Shown here piece by piece: positions 9,157 to 19,134 of a stretch of 58,090 nucleotides of DNA (position 1 is its first letter; each line of letters starts with the position of its first letter). Under the pieces are notes generated by a model. The model was given only the letters and a program-made list of their open reading frames with translations. It ran no database searches and was not told the origin of the DNA. This DNA comes from Bacteroidales bacterium (lineage in GTDB: Bacteria; Bacteroidota; Bacteroidia; Bacteroidales; F082): contig JAFUAA010000031.1 of NCBI GenBank assembly GCA_017460915.1, forward strand, positions 1 to 58,090, read 5' to 3'. The position numbers were made by a program, and so were the translations under genes.

Positions 9157-11643
9157 CTATTCCTGATAGTAAACCCGCTTCACCCGCTGCGAAACACGGG
9201 TCATGATTTCATACGGAATGGTCTGGCAAGCCTTGGCGATGTCGGCAATGTCGTGCTCGGTGTCGAAGATGACCACCGTGTCGCCTTCAGCGGCTTCAAC
9301 GTCGCTCAAGTCGAGCATGCACATGTCCATGCAGATGTCGCCGACGACGGGCACCTGCCGCCCGTTGACGTAGAACTTCCCGTTTCCGTTGCCCAGCAAA
9401 CGCGAGAGTCCGTCGGCATAGCCGATGGGCACGATGCCGATGCGCATGTCCTTTTCAGCGCGACCGTGGCGGTTGTAGCCGATGCTGTCGCCCTTCGGGA
9501 TGCGCTTGATCTGGTTGATGGTCGTCTTGAGCGAGACCACAGGCTGCAAAGCGCCCTTGTCGGCCTCGCAAGTGGGCACGCCATAGAGGCCGATGCCCAG
9601 ACGCACCATATCGAACTGGTATTGCGTGAATCGGGTGATGCCCGCCGTGTTCAGGATGTGGCGCAGCACCTTGTAAGGGAATGCCTCAACAATCTTCTGA
9701 CTGCCTTCCTCGAAGTTATGGATTTGGCTCAGCGTAAACGCATCTTCGGCGGGATTGTCGGCAGTGGCCAAATGCGAAAACACACTCTTCACATGCAGCA
9801 TCGGGTTGGCCTTGATGCGCTCGATGAGTTCCAGAAGTTCGTCGTTCGAAAAGCCCAAGCGGTGCATGCCCGTGTCCAGCTTGATGTGCACATTCAGCGG
9901 ATGCGCCTCGGGCAAAGCCTGGTTTTGCAACGCCCTCTCGATGAACTCCAAATTGCGGAAGCTGAACACCTCAGGCTCAAGGTGGTATTTGATGATGTTG
10001 TCGTAGCTGTTCACCTCGGGACTCATCACCATGATGGGCAGGTTGATGCCTGCGCGACGCAGCTCAACACCTTCGTCGGCGAAGGCAACCGTCAGATAGT
10101 CAACGTTATGGAATTGAAGCACATTGGACACCTCGAGGTTGCCGCTGCCATAGCCGAAAGCCTTCACCATCACCATCAGTTTGGTCTCAGGCTTGATTTT
10201 CGATCGGTAATGGTTCAGGTTGCCGACCAAATGGTTGAAGTTGATTTCGAGCACCGTCTCATGGGCTTTTTCCTGCAGTTCCATACCGATTTGCTCAAAC
10301 TCGAAGGCACGAGCGCCTTTCAGCAGGATAGTCTGGTTGTTGAACTTGGAGAAAGGGAAATGCGCCAGGAAATCGGGGACGTTCCGATAGAAATAGCGTT
10401 CCATCTCGAACTTGTTGGACTGGCGCGAGATGCCTTCGCCGATGCCAATCAGCATGTCGACATTCTTGTTTTTCAACAGCTGGCCAATCTCGGCATACAG
10501 GTCCATCTCGCTGCGGCCGCTCTGCAAAATGTCGGAAAGGATGACCACATGGCGCTTGTGCTGGTGCTGTTGGTTCATCACGTCCAAGGCGATGGCCAAG
10601 GAATTAACATCCGAGTTATAATAATCGTTGATGATGGTGCAGTTGTTCACGCCCGCCTTGATTTCGAGGCGCATGGCGATGGACGTCAAGCCACGAAGTC
10701 GTTCGGCGATGCGCGAAGGTGTGTAATCCATCATCAGGCAAACCGAAATGCATTGTATGACGTTCTCGATGGACGCGTCGTCGGCAAAAGGGATGACGAA
10801 CGACAGCCGCTCGCCCTGGTAGAGGCACTCCACCGTCGCGCTTTTGTCGGCCTTCACCACCTGGCTCACCAACAAATCGGCATCCTCGAACTTGCGGCTC
10901 CAAGTGAACAGCTTGACCTTTGAGGCGATTCCAGAACGAATCACGACTTGTTGTATGTCAGCATAATCCATGCAATACACCAACTGTTCGGCCTTGGTGA
11001 ACAAGTTCAGCTTCTCCCCTGCCTTTTGTGCGCGGTTGATGAAGTTCTCGTCATGCGCCTGCCCAATGTTGGTGAACACACCGATGGTGGGACGTATCAT
11101 GTCCTGCAAAGCCATCATCTCTTCAGACTCGGAGATGCCCGCCTCGAAGACGGCCAGCTCGTTCTTTTCGCTCATCTGCCACAGCGAGAGCGGCACGCCC
11201 ACCTGCGAGTTGTAGCTCTTGGGACTGCGGACAATGTTGAAATCGGGGCTCAGCATCTGGAACAGCCATTCCTTGACGATGGTCTTGCCGTTGCTGCCCG
11301 TGACGCCGATGACGGGGATGCTGAACTGACGGCGATGGTAAGCCGCCAAAGTCTGCAAGGCCCGCAAGGTGTCGTCCACCTGGATGAACGAAGCCCCAGG
11401 GCATGGCTCTTCGGGCAAACGCTTCACCACGAAGGCGCGCACACCTTTATCATATAACTCTTTGATGTATTTATGTCCGTCGTTGCGGGTGCTGACGATG
11501 GCGAAAAACAAGGCCTGGTCGGGAACAACCAGTTGGCGGCTGTCGATGAGCAAGTCGCAGATTTGGCGGTTCGTCATGCTGCCCGTCAGTTGCCCACCGA
11601 CGATTTCAGAAATCTTTTGTAGAGAATAATATTGATGCTGCAT
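9157..11643 (-). CDS. murF-alr: Bifunctional MurF / alanine racemase (828 aa)
   Basis: This fused enzyme performs two peptidoglycan precursor steps in the cytoplasm. The N-terminal ~450 residues are MurF, which adds D-Ala-D-Ala to UDP-MurNAc-tripeptide; the ATP loop GVTGSNGKT is at about residue 120. The C-terminal ~370 residues are a fold-III PLP alanine racemase making D-Ala from L-Ala, with the PLP lysine in MVKAFGYGSG at about residue 490, the IGYNRHGR segment and GYADGLSR. This fusion is a known feature of Bacteroidota. It stands alone on the minus strand, with pssA divergent from it, and the promoter region 11644-11742 is shared. Its last codons are duplicated at 7693-7740. Confidence 0.96.
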   Translation of the reverse strand: MQHQYYSLQKISEIVGGQLTGSMTNRQICDLLIDSRQLVVPDQALFFAIVSTRNDGHKYIKELYDKGVRAFVVKRLPEEPCPGASFIQVDDTLRALQTLAAYHRRQFSIPVIGVTGSNGKTIVKEWLFQMLSPDFNIVRSPKSYNSQVGVPLSLWQMSEKNELAVFEAGISESEEMMALQDMIRPTIGVFTNIGQAHDENFINRAQKAGEKLNLFTKAEQLVYCMDYADIQQVVIRSGIASKVKLFTWSRKFEDADLLVSQVVKADKSATVECLYQGERLSFVIPFADDASIENVIQCISVCLMMDYTPSRIAERLRGLTSIAMRLEIKAGVNNCTIINDYYNSDVNSLAIALDVMNQQHQHKRHVVILSDILQSGRSEMDLYAEIGQLLKNKNVDMLIGIGEGISRQSNKFEMERYFYRNVPDFLAHFPFSKFNNQTILLKGARAFEFEQIGMELQEKAHETVLEINFNHLVGNLNHYRSKIKPETKLMVMVKAFGYGSGNLEVSNVLQFHNVDYLTVAFADEGVELRRAGINLPIMVMSPEVNSYDNIIKYHLEPEVFSFRNLEFIERALQNQALPEAHPLNVHIKLDTGMHRLGFSNDELLELIERIKANPMLHVKSVFSHLATADNPAEDAFTLSQIHNFEEGSQKIVEAFPYKVLRHILNTAGITRFTQYQFDMVRLGIGLYGVPTCEADKGALQPVVSLKTTINQIKRIPKGDSIGYNRHGRAEKDMRIGIVPIGYADGLSRLLGNGNGKFYVNGRQVPVVGDICMDMCMLDLSDVEAAEGDTVVIFDTEHDIADIAKACQTIPYEIMTRVSQRVKRVYYQE

Positions 11644-11715
11644 AAAAGCGATTCAAATTTCCTGCAAAAATAAGCCTTTTCTCAGTTATTGGGCAGCGCG
11701 ATACGAAAAATAATC

Positions 11716-11723
11716 TACCTTTG
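11716..11723 (+). promoter_or_regulatory. -7 element for pssA
   Basis: TACCTTTG at 11716-11723 matches the phylum -7 consensus. The best -33 candidate (TTG at 11689-11691) is a few bases farther away than ideal. Transcription would start near 11730, which rules out the upstream in-frame ATG at 11689 and supports the start at 11743. Confidence 0.5.
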
Positions 11724-11742
11724 CAGCAAAGAAAAAAAAGAA

Positions 11743-12459
11743 ATGAGTCTCAAGCAACACATACCCAACGCCCTCACCTGCGGCAACCTCGTCTCGGGCT
11801 GCCTTTCCATTCTGTTCGTCTCCTTGGGCATGCCCGTGAAGGCCGCCCACATGGTTTTCGTGGCTGGGCTTTTCGACTTCCTCGACGGCTTCGCCGCCCG
11901 TTTGCTCCATGCCCACTCCCCCATCGGCGCCGACTTGGACTCGCTCTCCGACGTGGTTTCGTTCGGCGTGGCACCAGGGTTCATCATGTATTGGCTGATG
12001 TCGCACGCTCGCGACCTCATTCCTATCGCAATAAAAGGTTTTTATGTGTTACCGTGTTTGGCTTTCATGCTGCCCGTGTTTTCAGCCCTCCGATTAGCCA
12101 GGTTCAACATCGACGACACGCAAAAGACATCGTTTCGCGGCATTCCCGCACCAGGTATGGCCATTTTCATCGCCTCGTTGCCGTTGGCGCTCAGCCAAGT
12201 AGAGAGCATTATCCCATCTCTTCACTATTACACTTATTTCAACATCACCATCATCCTTTCCTTCCTGATGGTAAGCCATTTACGCTTCTTCTCCTTCAAG
12301 ATGAAGTCGGCAAAATGGAAAGGCAACGAAGTGCGCTGGATTTTCCTCATCGTGGCCGTAGTCAGTTTCGCCATTTTCAGGTTCGTGGCGCTGCCGTTCA
12401 TCATGATGCTTTACATCCTGATTTCCATCTTCTTTACCGGAAAACTGGAACAAGCATAA
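11743..12459 (+). CDS. pssA: CDP-diacylglycerol-serine O-phosphatidyltransferase (238 aa)
   Basis: This integral membrane enzyme makes phosphatidylserine, the precursor of phosphatidylethanolamine, from CDP-diacylglycerol and serine. The CDP-alcohol phosphotransferase motif DGx2ARx8Gx3Dx3D is complete (DGFAAR through GADLDSLSD, about residues 45-67). Several hydrophobic segments follow, including a C-terminal pair (WIFLIVAVVSFAIF, LPFIMMLYILISIFF). The open frame extends 18 codons farther upstream, but those codons overlap the promoter. Divergent from murF-alr. Confidence 0.95.
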   Translation: MSLKQHIPNALTCGNLVSGCLSILFVSLGMPVKAAHMVFVAGLFDFLDGFAARLLHAHSPIGADLDSLSDVVSFGVAPGFIMYWLMSHARDLIPIAIKGFYVLPCLAFMLPVFSALRLARFNIDDTQKTSFRGIPAPGMAIFIASLPLALSQVESIIPSLHYYTYFNITIILSFLMVSHLRFFSFKMKSAKWKGNEVRWIFLIVAVVSFAIFRFVALPFIMMLYILISIFFTGKLEQA

Positions 12460-12569
12460 TCTCTTAAGAAGCGCCATACCACCAGAAAGTCCTTTCTCGC
12501 ATTAAAACAAAACAAATACGGAGTTAAATATTGAATTTTATTCAAAAATATACTATTTTTTTTCTGATT

Positions 12570-12602
12570 TTTGCGTTTTTATTCATAAAATGCCTATCTT
12601 TG
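12570..12602 (+). promoter_or_regulatory. Promoter of the repeat adhesin gene
   Basis: TTTG at 12570-12573 and TATCTTTG at 12595-12602 are separated by 21 bases, a good match to the phylum consensus, in a very AT-rich stretch. The leader to the ATG at 12674 is about 65 bases. Nothing else is visible in the 12460-12673 gap. Confidence 0.7.
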
Positions 12603-12673
12603 CCGCCCAAAATCGGGTTGTAATACAATTTGATTTGCAATTATAGACTATCGAATAATACAAATGAATACAA

Positions 12674-15600
12674 ATGAAAAAAATGAAAACTATCTACAGG
12701 CACGTGCTTTTCGCATTCCTGTTTTTCGGGTGTGTTTGCTTTATGCAAGCACAGAACGGCAACTTTACGACGTTGCAAAGCCAAATCAACCAAACTGCTG
12801 CCAATGGAACCCTAACCCTTGACAGGGATTATGTGGCCGCAGCCAATGAGAGCAGACTGACCATCACTGAAAACATTACCATTGACCTGAACGGCCACAT
12901 CGTGAACCGTAACCTAACGGAAAGCCGAGACAATGGCAACGTGTTTTTCGTCAACTCAAACGTCACTTTGACCATCAACGACAGCAACCCCACGGCCAGC
13001 CATTCGCCAGCCGTGACCTACATTAGCCCCATCACCAACGAAGAGAAAACCATCGTTGGAGGCATCATCATGGGCGGTAATACGATCAATTGCGGAGGCG
13101 GTATCGAGGTGGCCACCCGAGGGCGACTGACCATGAATGGCGGAACCATAGCAAACAACCATGCTCGAAGATTGTCCACAGGTGGCGGCGGCGGCGGTGG
13201 AATATATTGTGGCAATAATTGCATATTGTCCATAAAGAATAGCAAGATTCTAAACAATATAGCTTTTGATTCGATTGTATCTATCGCTAATGGTTCAAAT
13301 GGTGGAGGTATTTTTATCTCGGGAACAAATGAATTGAGCATTACCAACAGCGATATCTCAGACAATTATGCCCATTCGTGCGGGGGAGGCATCTCTTTTG
13401 AGGGACAAGGAAAACTTGAACTCATTGGAAACCAGATTTCTGGAAACAGTTCGGATAATATGGGCGGTGGACTTGAAATAAATGTATCTGGCAACCTTGA
13501 CTTCACCCTAAAAGACTGCGATATACATGGAAACGAATCGAGTGTTTGGGGTGGCGGAATTAGATTATTGAACGGAAACAATAAATTGTCTTATGAAATC
13601 GATGGCAATAGAATATATGAGAACAGAGCAGGTTCTATCGGAGGCGGAATCTATATGGCAAGCACCTCGTTGGAGTTGCGCAGCGATTCTATCTTTGACA
13701 ATGCGGCTGGGTTTTGTGGCGGAGGTGTGGGGCTAGGAAACAATTGCACCTTAGTAATGAAAGAAGGCTTTTCAATTGCGGGCAATGCTTCCGATGGTAG
13801 TTGGGCTTCCTCTCCCTATTCTGGTGGCGGCGGAGTTTATTGTGGCTTTTCAATTGTCGAGTTGGATGGCGCCCTAATCGCCAACAACACAGCTAAGAAA
13901 GTTGGAGGAGGCGTATATATAACTAGCAATGGTACTTTTAATATGAAAAGTGGATCCATCACGAATAATAGGGCAGAGTATGGAGGAGGAGGCGTAAGTA
14001 TTGGCCATAACGGTTACACAACTACTAATGTGACAATGAATATGACTGGCGGCACCATCGAAAACAATACAACTTCATTATATGGAGGCGGTGTGTTTAT
14101 TAAGGCCAAGAACAGCACGTTCTCTATGACAGATGGATCTATTTCGCTCAATTCAGCAAACTACGGAGGAGGCGTGAGCATCGGCACTTCGACTAATGAC
14201 AGTGATAATCCGACAATGGACATGACAGGGGGTAGCATTGACCATAATTCAGCCATATCTTTGGGAGGCGGTGTGTATAACTGCAGCGCCCTTACCGTAT
14301 CTGGCGGTACAATTTCCGACAATTCAGCACATGACGGAGGCGGAGTGGCAAACATGAATCATAAGACTTTCATCTTTTTGGGAGGCTCCATCCTACGCAA
14401 CGAAGCAGTGCGGTATGGTGGAGGCGTGATGAACCAAGGTACTGTCAATTTCAGTAACGGTACGATTTCTTACAACCAAACGACTAGCACAGCCTCAGAT
14501 TTCAATGGTGGTGGAGGCATATATAACCATGGGGACTTCTTCATGGAATGCGGCACAATCTCGAACAACACCAGCGTCAGGCGCGGAGGCGGGGTTTACA
14601 ACCACGTAACCTTTAGCCTAAAAGGCGGCACTATTTCCGACAACAGGGCAAACGATTGTGGCGGTGGCGTGTACAACAGCAACAACGGAACCTTCACCAT
14701 GGAAAATGGCTCGATTTCTAGAAACTCAACAACAAGAAATTTCGACTATTATGGTGGTGGCGGTGTGTACAACGACAAAACCTTCACCCTTATTGGCGGT
14801 ACGATTTCCGAAAACACCACTGTACGATATGGTGGTGGGGTGAGTAACGCACGCAATTTCTTCATGCAAGGCGGAACGATTTCTTCAAACAGCTCACGAT
14901 TCGGCGGTGGAGTGTACAACCATAATAATGCGAGTTCAAGTACTGCAGTTTTCACATTGACAGCAGGGCAAATCATAAACAATACGGCAGCTTCTGGTCA
15001 AGCTAATGGCGTCTATCAGAGTGGTATCTTCAACCTGTCGGGAGCGCCTGAATTTACGGACCACGATGACATCTACCTTTATTCCAACAAAACAAAGGAC
15101 GACAGCGACGGAGTTAACTATGTCATCACCAAGGCGGGCGACATCAACCGACCTGAGGGTTATTTCCACATCTTCCTTGGCTATGAAGCAAGGCGCCTAT
15201 ACCATGGCCGCAACATCCTGGAGTCGGGTGACGGCACCGTCGTGGAAAGCGACAGGGCGCTGCTCACCATCGACAACTTCGACCAATGCAAAACGAAGTT
15301 CCTGTGGGACCGCTACTTGGCCAACGACCCCACCACGAGCGCTCCCATCGTCGAACTGTTCAGTCCCACCTGGGTCGGCATCGTCACCGAACAACCTGCC
15401 GGCTTCAACCTCAACAACATCGACTCGAAGGAAGACTTGGCCTGGTTGATTTCCTACGTCAACGGCTACAACGGCCAGCAAGCACATCCCAATGCCACGG
15501 CAAAACTAACAGCAGACGTTGACATGGGCGAGTACGAGTGGGTACCGATAGGCACAGGTGCCAGACCCTTCAGTGGCTCATTTGACGGCCAAGGCAACAC

Positions 15601-17905
15601 CATCAGCAACTTGCGCAACACCACTGAGTATGTCAACCCCGGAATGTTCGGCACGGTGAGCGGCACGGTGAAGAACACCTTCGTGGCGAGCAGCAGCTTT
15701 GTCACCAGGCCCGACGAGGAAGGCTACTACGGCATCATCGCCGACACCCTCACCAACGGTGGCAATGTCATCTACAGTGAAGCCGTGGGCACCTTGACGG
15801 CAAGCGCTTCCAATGCCCATATCGGAGGTGTCGTCGGTCTGGTGTCGGGTACGACTTCGGCAACGCATTCCTGCCTCTCCATCGCCGACTTGACGGGCTT
15901 TGAGATGGGTGGCTTAGCATGCAGGAACGAAGGCAGCGTCGCCAACAGCCTTTCCTACCCCAAATTCACCTACAGCAGACTGACGGGCGACTTTGTGGGC
16001 GGCCTCGTGGCCGACAACTCAGGAACGGTATCGAACTGCTACCTAAGGCGCGACCGTGGCAACAACATCACTGGATCCAGTTACGAGCCTTTAGTGGCAT
16101 ACGGAGCGGCTGCCATCGACAGCTACGAGCCTGCCGACTACAGTGGCACGCAACGGCTGAACGGCAAGTACAGATACGGTCAGCAAGACCAAATGGTCGG
16201 CGACCAATGCCTGCTTGACAAGCTCAACGACAAAGTGGTCGGCGCCCATGCCCGATGGACCCGCACGATGGCCAGCCCCATCAACAACGACTATCCCGTG
16301 CTGGCACTCCCCGATTTCACTTGCGTCGCCCAAACCGACACGGTGAACAACCTCTTCATGGAATACAAAGCCGACCTCAACACGATGATTCGCAAGTACA
16401 ACGCCACGACCAACGGGACGCATGTCTGTCTCTATGACGCCAACGCCACAGAAATCAATACGAACAACAGTGACGAAGTCAAAGTCTATGTCTGCGAAAA
16501 CGTTGGATTGCTGCAAGCCGAAGGCAACCAACTGAATGCCACAGTGGGCGTCACCTTCGACAACAGCGATGCCTCCGACCTGGGCGGCAAGCCCTACGAT
16601 TGGCACATGTTCGCCACGCCGTTGCAAGACGCTGCCATGGGCATAAGCTACGCGGACAACGTCCCACACGGTTACATGCAGGACCCCACGGCAATTACGC
16701 TTCAAGCGAATGGTTATTTCCCGACCGACTCGCCTTACGGCAGCATGGACTTCTATTGCTACAGCGAGCAGTATTACCATTGGATCAACTTCAAGCGCAA
16801 CAGCGCCGACCATTGGCATCAAGACGGCGACCACGACAACATCCCTTACACCAACGAAACAACGATGGTCCCCGGGAAGGGCTACATGATGGCCATTGAC
16901 CAACAGACCATGCTGATGGATAAAGGAATCCTCACCAATGGCGATTTCATCTATCCGCTCTCCTACACCGAACTCTCTGGCGACGAAGCGCCGCTGCGCG
17001 GCTGCAACCTCATTGGCAACCCGTATCAAAGCTACCTTGACTTCGACGAGCTAGCCAATGAAGACGTTGACACCTACTATATCCTTGACGCCGACCACAG
17101 AGGCTACATCGCTTATACAAAAGGTGCTACCGGGAGCCAAAACATCGCCCCACGCTACATCCACCCGCACCAAGGCTTCTTCGTGCGCGCCACGGCAAAC
17201 GGCCAAAGTGTTACGTTCACCAACGCCATGCGTCATGCCACGGGAAAGCCCGAATCGTTCTTCCGCAACGAGGAAATCCTATACCCTTTGGTCAACTTGG
17301 TCTGCACCGACGCCAACGGCAAACGCGACTATGCCACCGTAGAGTTCGAAAGGCCTGAAAGCGGCGGTGGAGAAAAAGTCAAGGGTTTACGCTCAGGAAA
17401 CGCTTCCATAGGCATTCACCTTGACGACAAGAACTACCAAATCGCCTTCGCCCCTTCCGGCATCCAAACGGTTCCCGTCCATTTCAAGGCCTATGAAAAC
17501 GGCCATTACACCTTAAGCTGGAACACGGAAAACGCCGACTTCAGCTACCTGCACCTCATCGACAACCTCACTGGAATCGATTTGGACTGCCTGCAAACAG
17601 AGGAGTACCAATTTGCCGCCATCAAAACCGATTATCAATCGAGATTCAAGCTGGTGTTTCAATATACTGGTATTGAGGAACATCATACGGAAACAGAACT
17701 CTTTGCTTTCCCATTTGGCGACGAAATCATCATCAACGGAGAAGGTTGCATCGAGCTATACGATTTGAATGGACGTCTCATCAAGTCGGAAATGGTTTCT
17801 GGGCCACATAGCTCCATCAGCAAACCGAACGTAGCATCAGGATTATATCTTGTACGACTGACAAACAACAAGAAAACCCACACCCAAAAAATCATCATCA
17901 AATAA
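12674..17905 (+). CDS. Giant Pmp-like repeat adhesin with T9SS sorting domain (1743 aa)
   Basis: The signal peptide spans about residues 1-28 (cleavage near FMQAQ). Residues about 90-780 contain many copies of a Gly-rich unit of the form GGTISDN followed by GGGVYN, comparable to the GGA[IL]/FxxN repeats of chlamydial polymorphic membrane proteins, which fold as a parallel beta-helix adhesin. Residues about 960-1130 contain GLUG-like repeats (GMFGTVSGTVKN, GGLVADNSGTVSN). The last ~75 residues (ELYDLNGRLI through HTQKIIIK) are a T9SS sorting domain. The protein should be surface-exposed and may mediate attachment. The repeat section has more mixed codon usage than the GC-rich C-terminal third. 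An 86-residue membrane protein gene follows after 32 bases. Confidence 0.88.
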   Translation: MKKMKTIYRHVLFAFLFFGCVCFMQAQNGNFTTLQSQINQTAANGTLTLDRDYVAAANESRLTITENITIDLNGHIVNRNLTESRDNGNVFFVNSNVTLTINDSNPTASHSPAVTYISPITNEEKTIVGGIIMGGNTINCGGGIEVATRGRLTMNGGTIANNHARRLSTGGGGGGGIYCGNNCILSIKNSKILNNIAFDSIVSIANGSNGGGIFISGTNELSITNSDISDNYAHSCGGGISFEGQGKLELIGNQISGNSSDNMGGGLEINVSGNLDFTLKDCDIHGNESSVWGGGIRLLNGNNKLSYEIDGNRIYENRAGSIGGGIYMASTSLELRSDSIFDNAAGFCGGGVGLGNNCTLVMKEGFSIAGNASDGSWASSPYSGGGGVYCGFSIVELDGALIANNTAKKVGGGVYITSNGTFNMKSGSITNNRAEYGGGGVSIGHNGYTTTNVTMNMTGGTIENNTTSLYGGGVFIKAKNSTFSMTDGSISLNSANYGGGVSIGTSTNDSDNPTMDMTGGSIDHNSAISLGGGVYNCSALTVSGGTISDNSAHDGGGVANMNHKTFIFLGGSILRNEAVRYGGGVMNQGTVNFSNGTISYNQTTSTASDFNGGGGIYNHGDFFMECGTISNNTSVRRGGGVYNHVTFSLKGGTISDNRANDCGGGVYNSNNGTFTMENGSISRNSTTRNFDYYGGGGVYNDKTFTLIGGTISENTTVRYGGGVSNARNFFMQGGTISSNSSRFGGGVYNHNNASSSTAVFTLTAGQIINNTAASGQANGVYQSGIFNLSGAPEFTDHDDIYLYSNKTKDDSDGVNYVITKAGDINRPEGYFHIFLGYEARRLYHGRNILESGDGTVVESDRALLTIDNFDQCKTKFLWDRYLANDPTTSAPIVELFSPTWVGIVTEQPAGFNLNNIDSKEDLAWLISYVNGYNGQQAHPNATAKLTADVDMGEYEWVPIGTGARPFSGSFDGQGNTISNLRNTTEYVNPGMFGTVSGTVKNTFVASSSFVTRPDEEGYYGIIADTLTNGGNVIYSEAVGTLTASASNAHIGGVVGLVSGTTSATHSCLSIADLTGFEMGGLACRNEGSVANSLSYPKFTYSRLTGDFVGGLVADNSGTVSNCYLRRDRGNNITGSSYEPLVAYGAAAIDSYEPADYSGTQRLNGKYRYGQQDQMVGDQCLLDKLNDKVVGAHARWTRTMASPINNDYPVLALPDFTCVAQTDTVNNLFMEYKADLNTMIRKYNATTNGTHVCLYDANATEINTNNSDEVKVYVCENVGLLQAEGNQLNATVGVTFDNSDASDLGGKPYDWHMFATPLQDAAMGISYADNVPHGYMQDPTAITLQANGYFPTDSPYGSMDFYCYSEQYYHWINFKRNSADHWHQDGDHDNIPYTNETTMVPGKGYMMAIDQQTMLMDKGILTNGDFIYPLSYTELSGDEAPLRGCNLIGNPYQSYLDFDELANEDVDTYYILDADHRGYIAYTKGATGSQNIAPRYIHPHQGFFVRATANGQSVTFTNAMRHATGKPESFFRNEEILYPLVNLVCTDANGKRDYATVEFERPESGGGEKVKGLRSGNASIGIHLDDKNYQIAFAPSGIQTVPVHFKAYENGHYTLSWNTENADFSYLHLIDNLTGIDLDCLQTEEYQFAAIKTDYQSRFKLVFQYTGIEEHHTETELFAFPFGDEIIINGEGCIELYDLNGRLIKSEMVSGPHSSISKPNVASGLYLVRLTNNKKTHTQKIIIK

Positions 17906-17937
17906 CAATAGCCAAACACATCAAAACCAATCGAATC

Positions 17938-18198
17938 ATGCGCAACAAAGTATTATCCTACATAGCCATCGCCGTCATGTTCTTCTCTCCTCTATTCTTG
18001 AACCATAGTAAGGCTCAGGTATTCATCATGGATGATGAAGAGTTTTCACGTCTAGGAAGGGAAGAGAGCGAATTGCCCAACATCCCCTGGCTCGGCCAAA
18101 ATTACGATCAATATGCACCACTTAATGGAGAGGTGCTACTGCTAAGCTGCCTAGGTGGGGCATTTCTCCTGCACAAATGCAAGAAAAGCAAAGAATAG
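17938..18198 (+). CDS. Small membrane protein paired with the adhesin (86 aa)
   Basis: It has an N-terminal signal or membrane segment (NKVLSYIAIAVMFFSPLFL), an acidic middle (MDDEEFSRLGREESELP), and a C-terminal hydrophobic segment ending in basic residues (EVLLLSCLGGAFLLHKCKKSKE). The layout recalls small surface-sorting tails such as PEP-CTERM or LPXTG-like ends (short motif, hydrophobic stretch, basic tail), though no known sorting motif is seen. It is 32 bases after the adhesin gene and on the same strand, so probably co-expressed. I do not recognise a named family. A role in export, processing or folding of the adhesin is only a guess. Confidence 0.75.
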   Translation: MRNKVLSYIAIAVMFFSPLFLNHSKAQVFIMDDEEFSRLGREESELPNIPWLGQNYDQYAPLNGEVLLLSCLGGAFLLHKCKKSKE

Positions 18199-18292
18199 GT
18201 TTCCCTCAAGAAAGTAAACCAAAACTTTCTATATATTTTGAAAAAGAGGGCGACAACTTTGGAGGACACAGCACTGTCACCCTCTTTTCCTC

Positions 18293-19030
18293 CTACAGTT
18301 CCTTCTTGTGGAACACGAAGTTATGTCCGAGATACACCTCGCGGACATGTTCATCTTGTGCAAGGTTTTCAGGCGTGTCGGCCTTCAACACCTTGCCGTC
18401 GAAGAGCAGATAGGCGCGGTCGGTGATGCTCAAGGTCTCGTGCACGTTGTGGTCGGTGATAAGCACGCCGATGTTTTTCCTTTTCAGCTTGAAAATGATG
18501 CGTTGGATGTCCTCCACAGCGATGGGGTCGACGCCAGCAAAAGGCTCGTCCAAAAGGATGAAATTGGGGTTCACCGCCAAAGCGCGGGCAATCTCGGTGC
18601 GGCGTCGCTCACCGCCCGACAGCTGAATGCCTTTGCTCTTGCGCACATGGTCAAGGCCGAACTCCTCCAGCAGCTCCTCCAACTTCTTGCGACGGTCGTC
18701 TTCCTTCATGTCCTTTTTGAACTGCATCACGGAATAGATGTTGTCTTCCACCGTCATCTGGCGGAACACCGAGGCCTCCTGTGCAAGGTAGCCGATGCCC
18801 ACCTGTGCCCTTTTGTACATCGGCAGGTCAGAGATGTCGCGTTCGTCGAGGAACACCTTGCCCGAATAAGGTTTGATGAGGCCGACCACCATATAGAAGG
18901 TCGTCGTCTTGCCCGCGCCGTTGGGACCCAGCAGACCCACGATCTCGCCTTGTTCGACCTTGATGTTCACGTCGTTGACCACCGTGCGCTGGCCGTATTT
19001 CTTCACTAAATGTTCGGTACTTAATTTCAT
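18293..19030 (-). CDS. lptB: LPS export ABC transporter ATPase
   Basis: This cytoplasmic ATPase powers LptBFG, which extracts LPS from the inner membrane and pushes it along the Lpt bridge. The 245-residue protein shows Walker A (GPNGAGKT, about residues 35-42), the Q-loop region YLAQEASVF, the ABC signature LSGGERRR, Walker [12 protein letters not shown] and the H-loop ITDHNVHET, all intact and typical of LptB. It lies downstream of kdsD on the same strand, so two LPS genes sit together. The stop codon is TAG, which shows that TAG is a genuine stop in this genome. Confidence 0.96.
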   Translation of the reverse strand: MKLSTEHLVKKYGQRTVVNDVNIKVEQGEIVGLLGPNGAGKTTTFYMVVGLIKPYSGKVFLDERDISDLPMYKRAQVGIGYLAQEASVFRQMTVEDNIYSVMQFKKDMKEDDRRKKLEELLEEFGLDHVRKSKGIQLSGGERRRTEIARALAVNPNFILLDEPFAGVDPIAVEDIQRIIFKLKRKNIGVLITDHNVHETLSITDRAYLLFDGKVLKADTPENLAQDEHVREVYLGHNFVFHKKEL

Positions 19031-19055
19031 TTTTTATTACAAATTCAAGATTTAA

Positions 19056-19088
19056 GATTCCTGGACTGCTTCGTTCCTCGCAGTGACG
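19056..19088. repeat. REP-like dispersed palindrome
   Basis: The gap between kdsD and lptB contains a sequence running from GATTCCTGGACTGC to CGCAGTGACG, with a small stem ACTGC/GCAGT (19065-19069 with 19080-19084). It resembles short repetitive elements scattered in many bacterial genomes. Only one copy is present in this window, so the call rests on resemblance. Confidence 0.35.
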
Positions 19089-19134
19089 TAAACGTAAACC
19101 AACTAACTGCCGACCGCGAACTCTAAACTCTAAA

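Noticed and set aside
9085-10923. 612-codon open frame antisense to murF-alr
   Set aside because: Overlaps a certain gene entirely and shows only reversed-codon composition.
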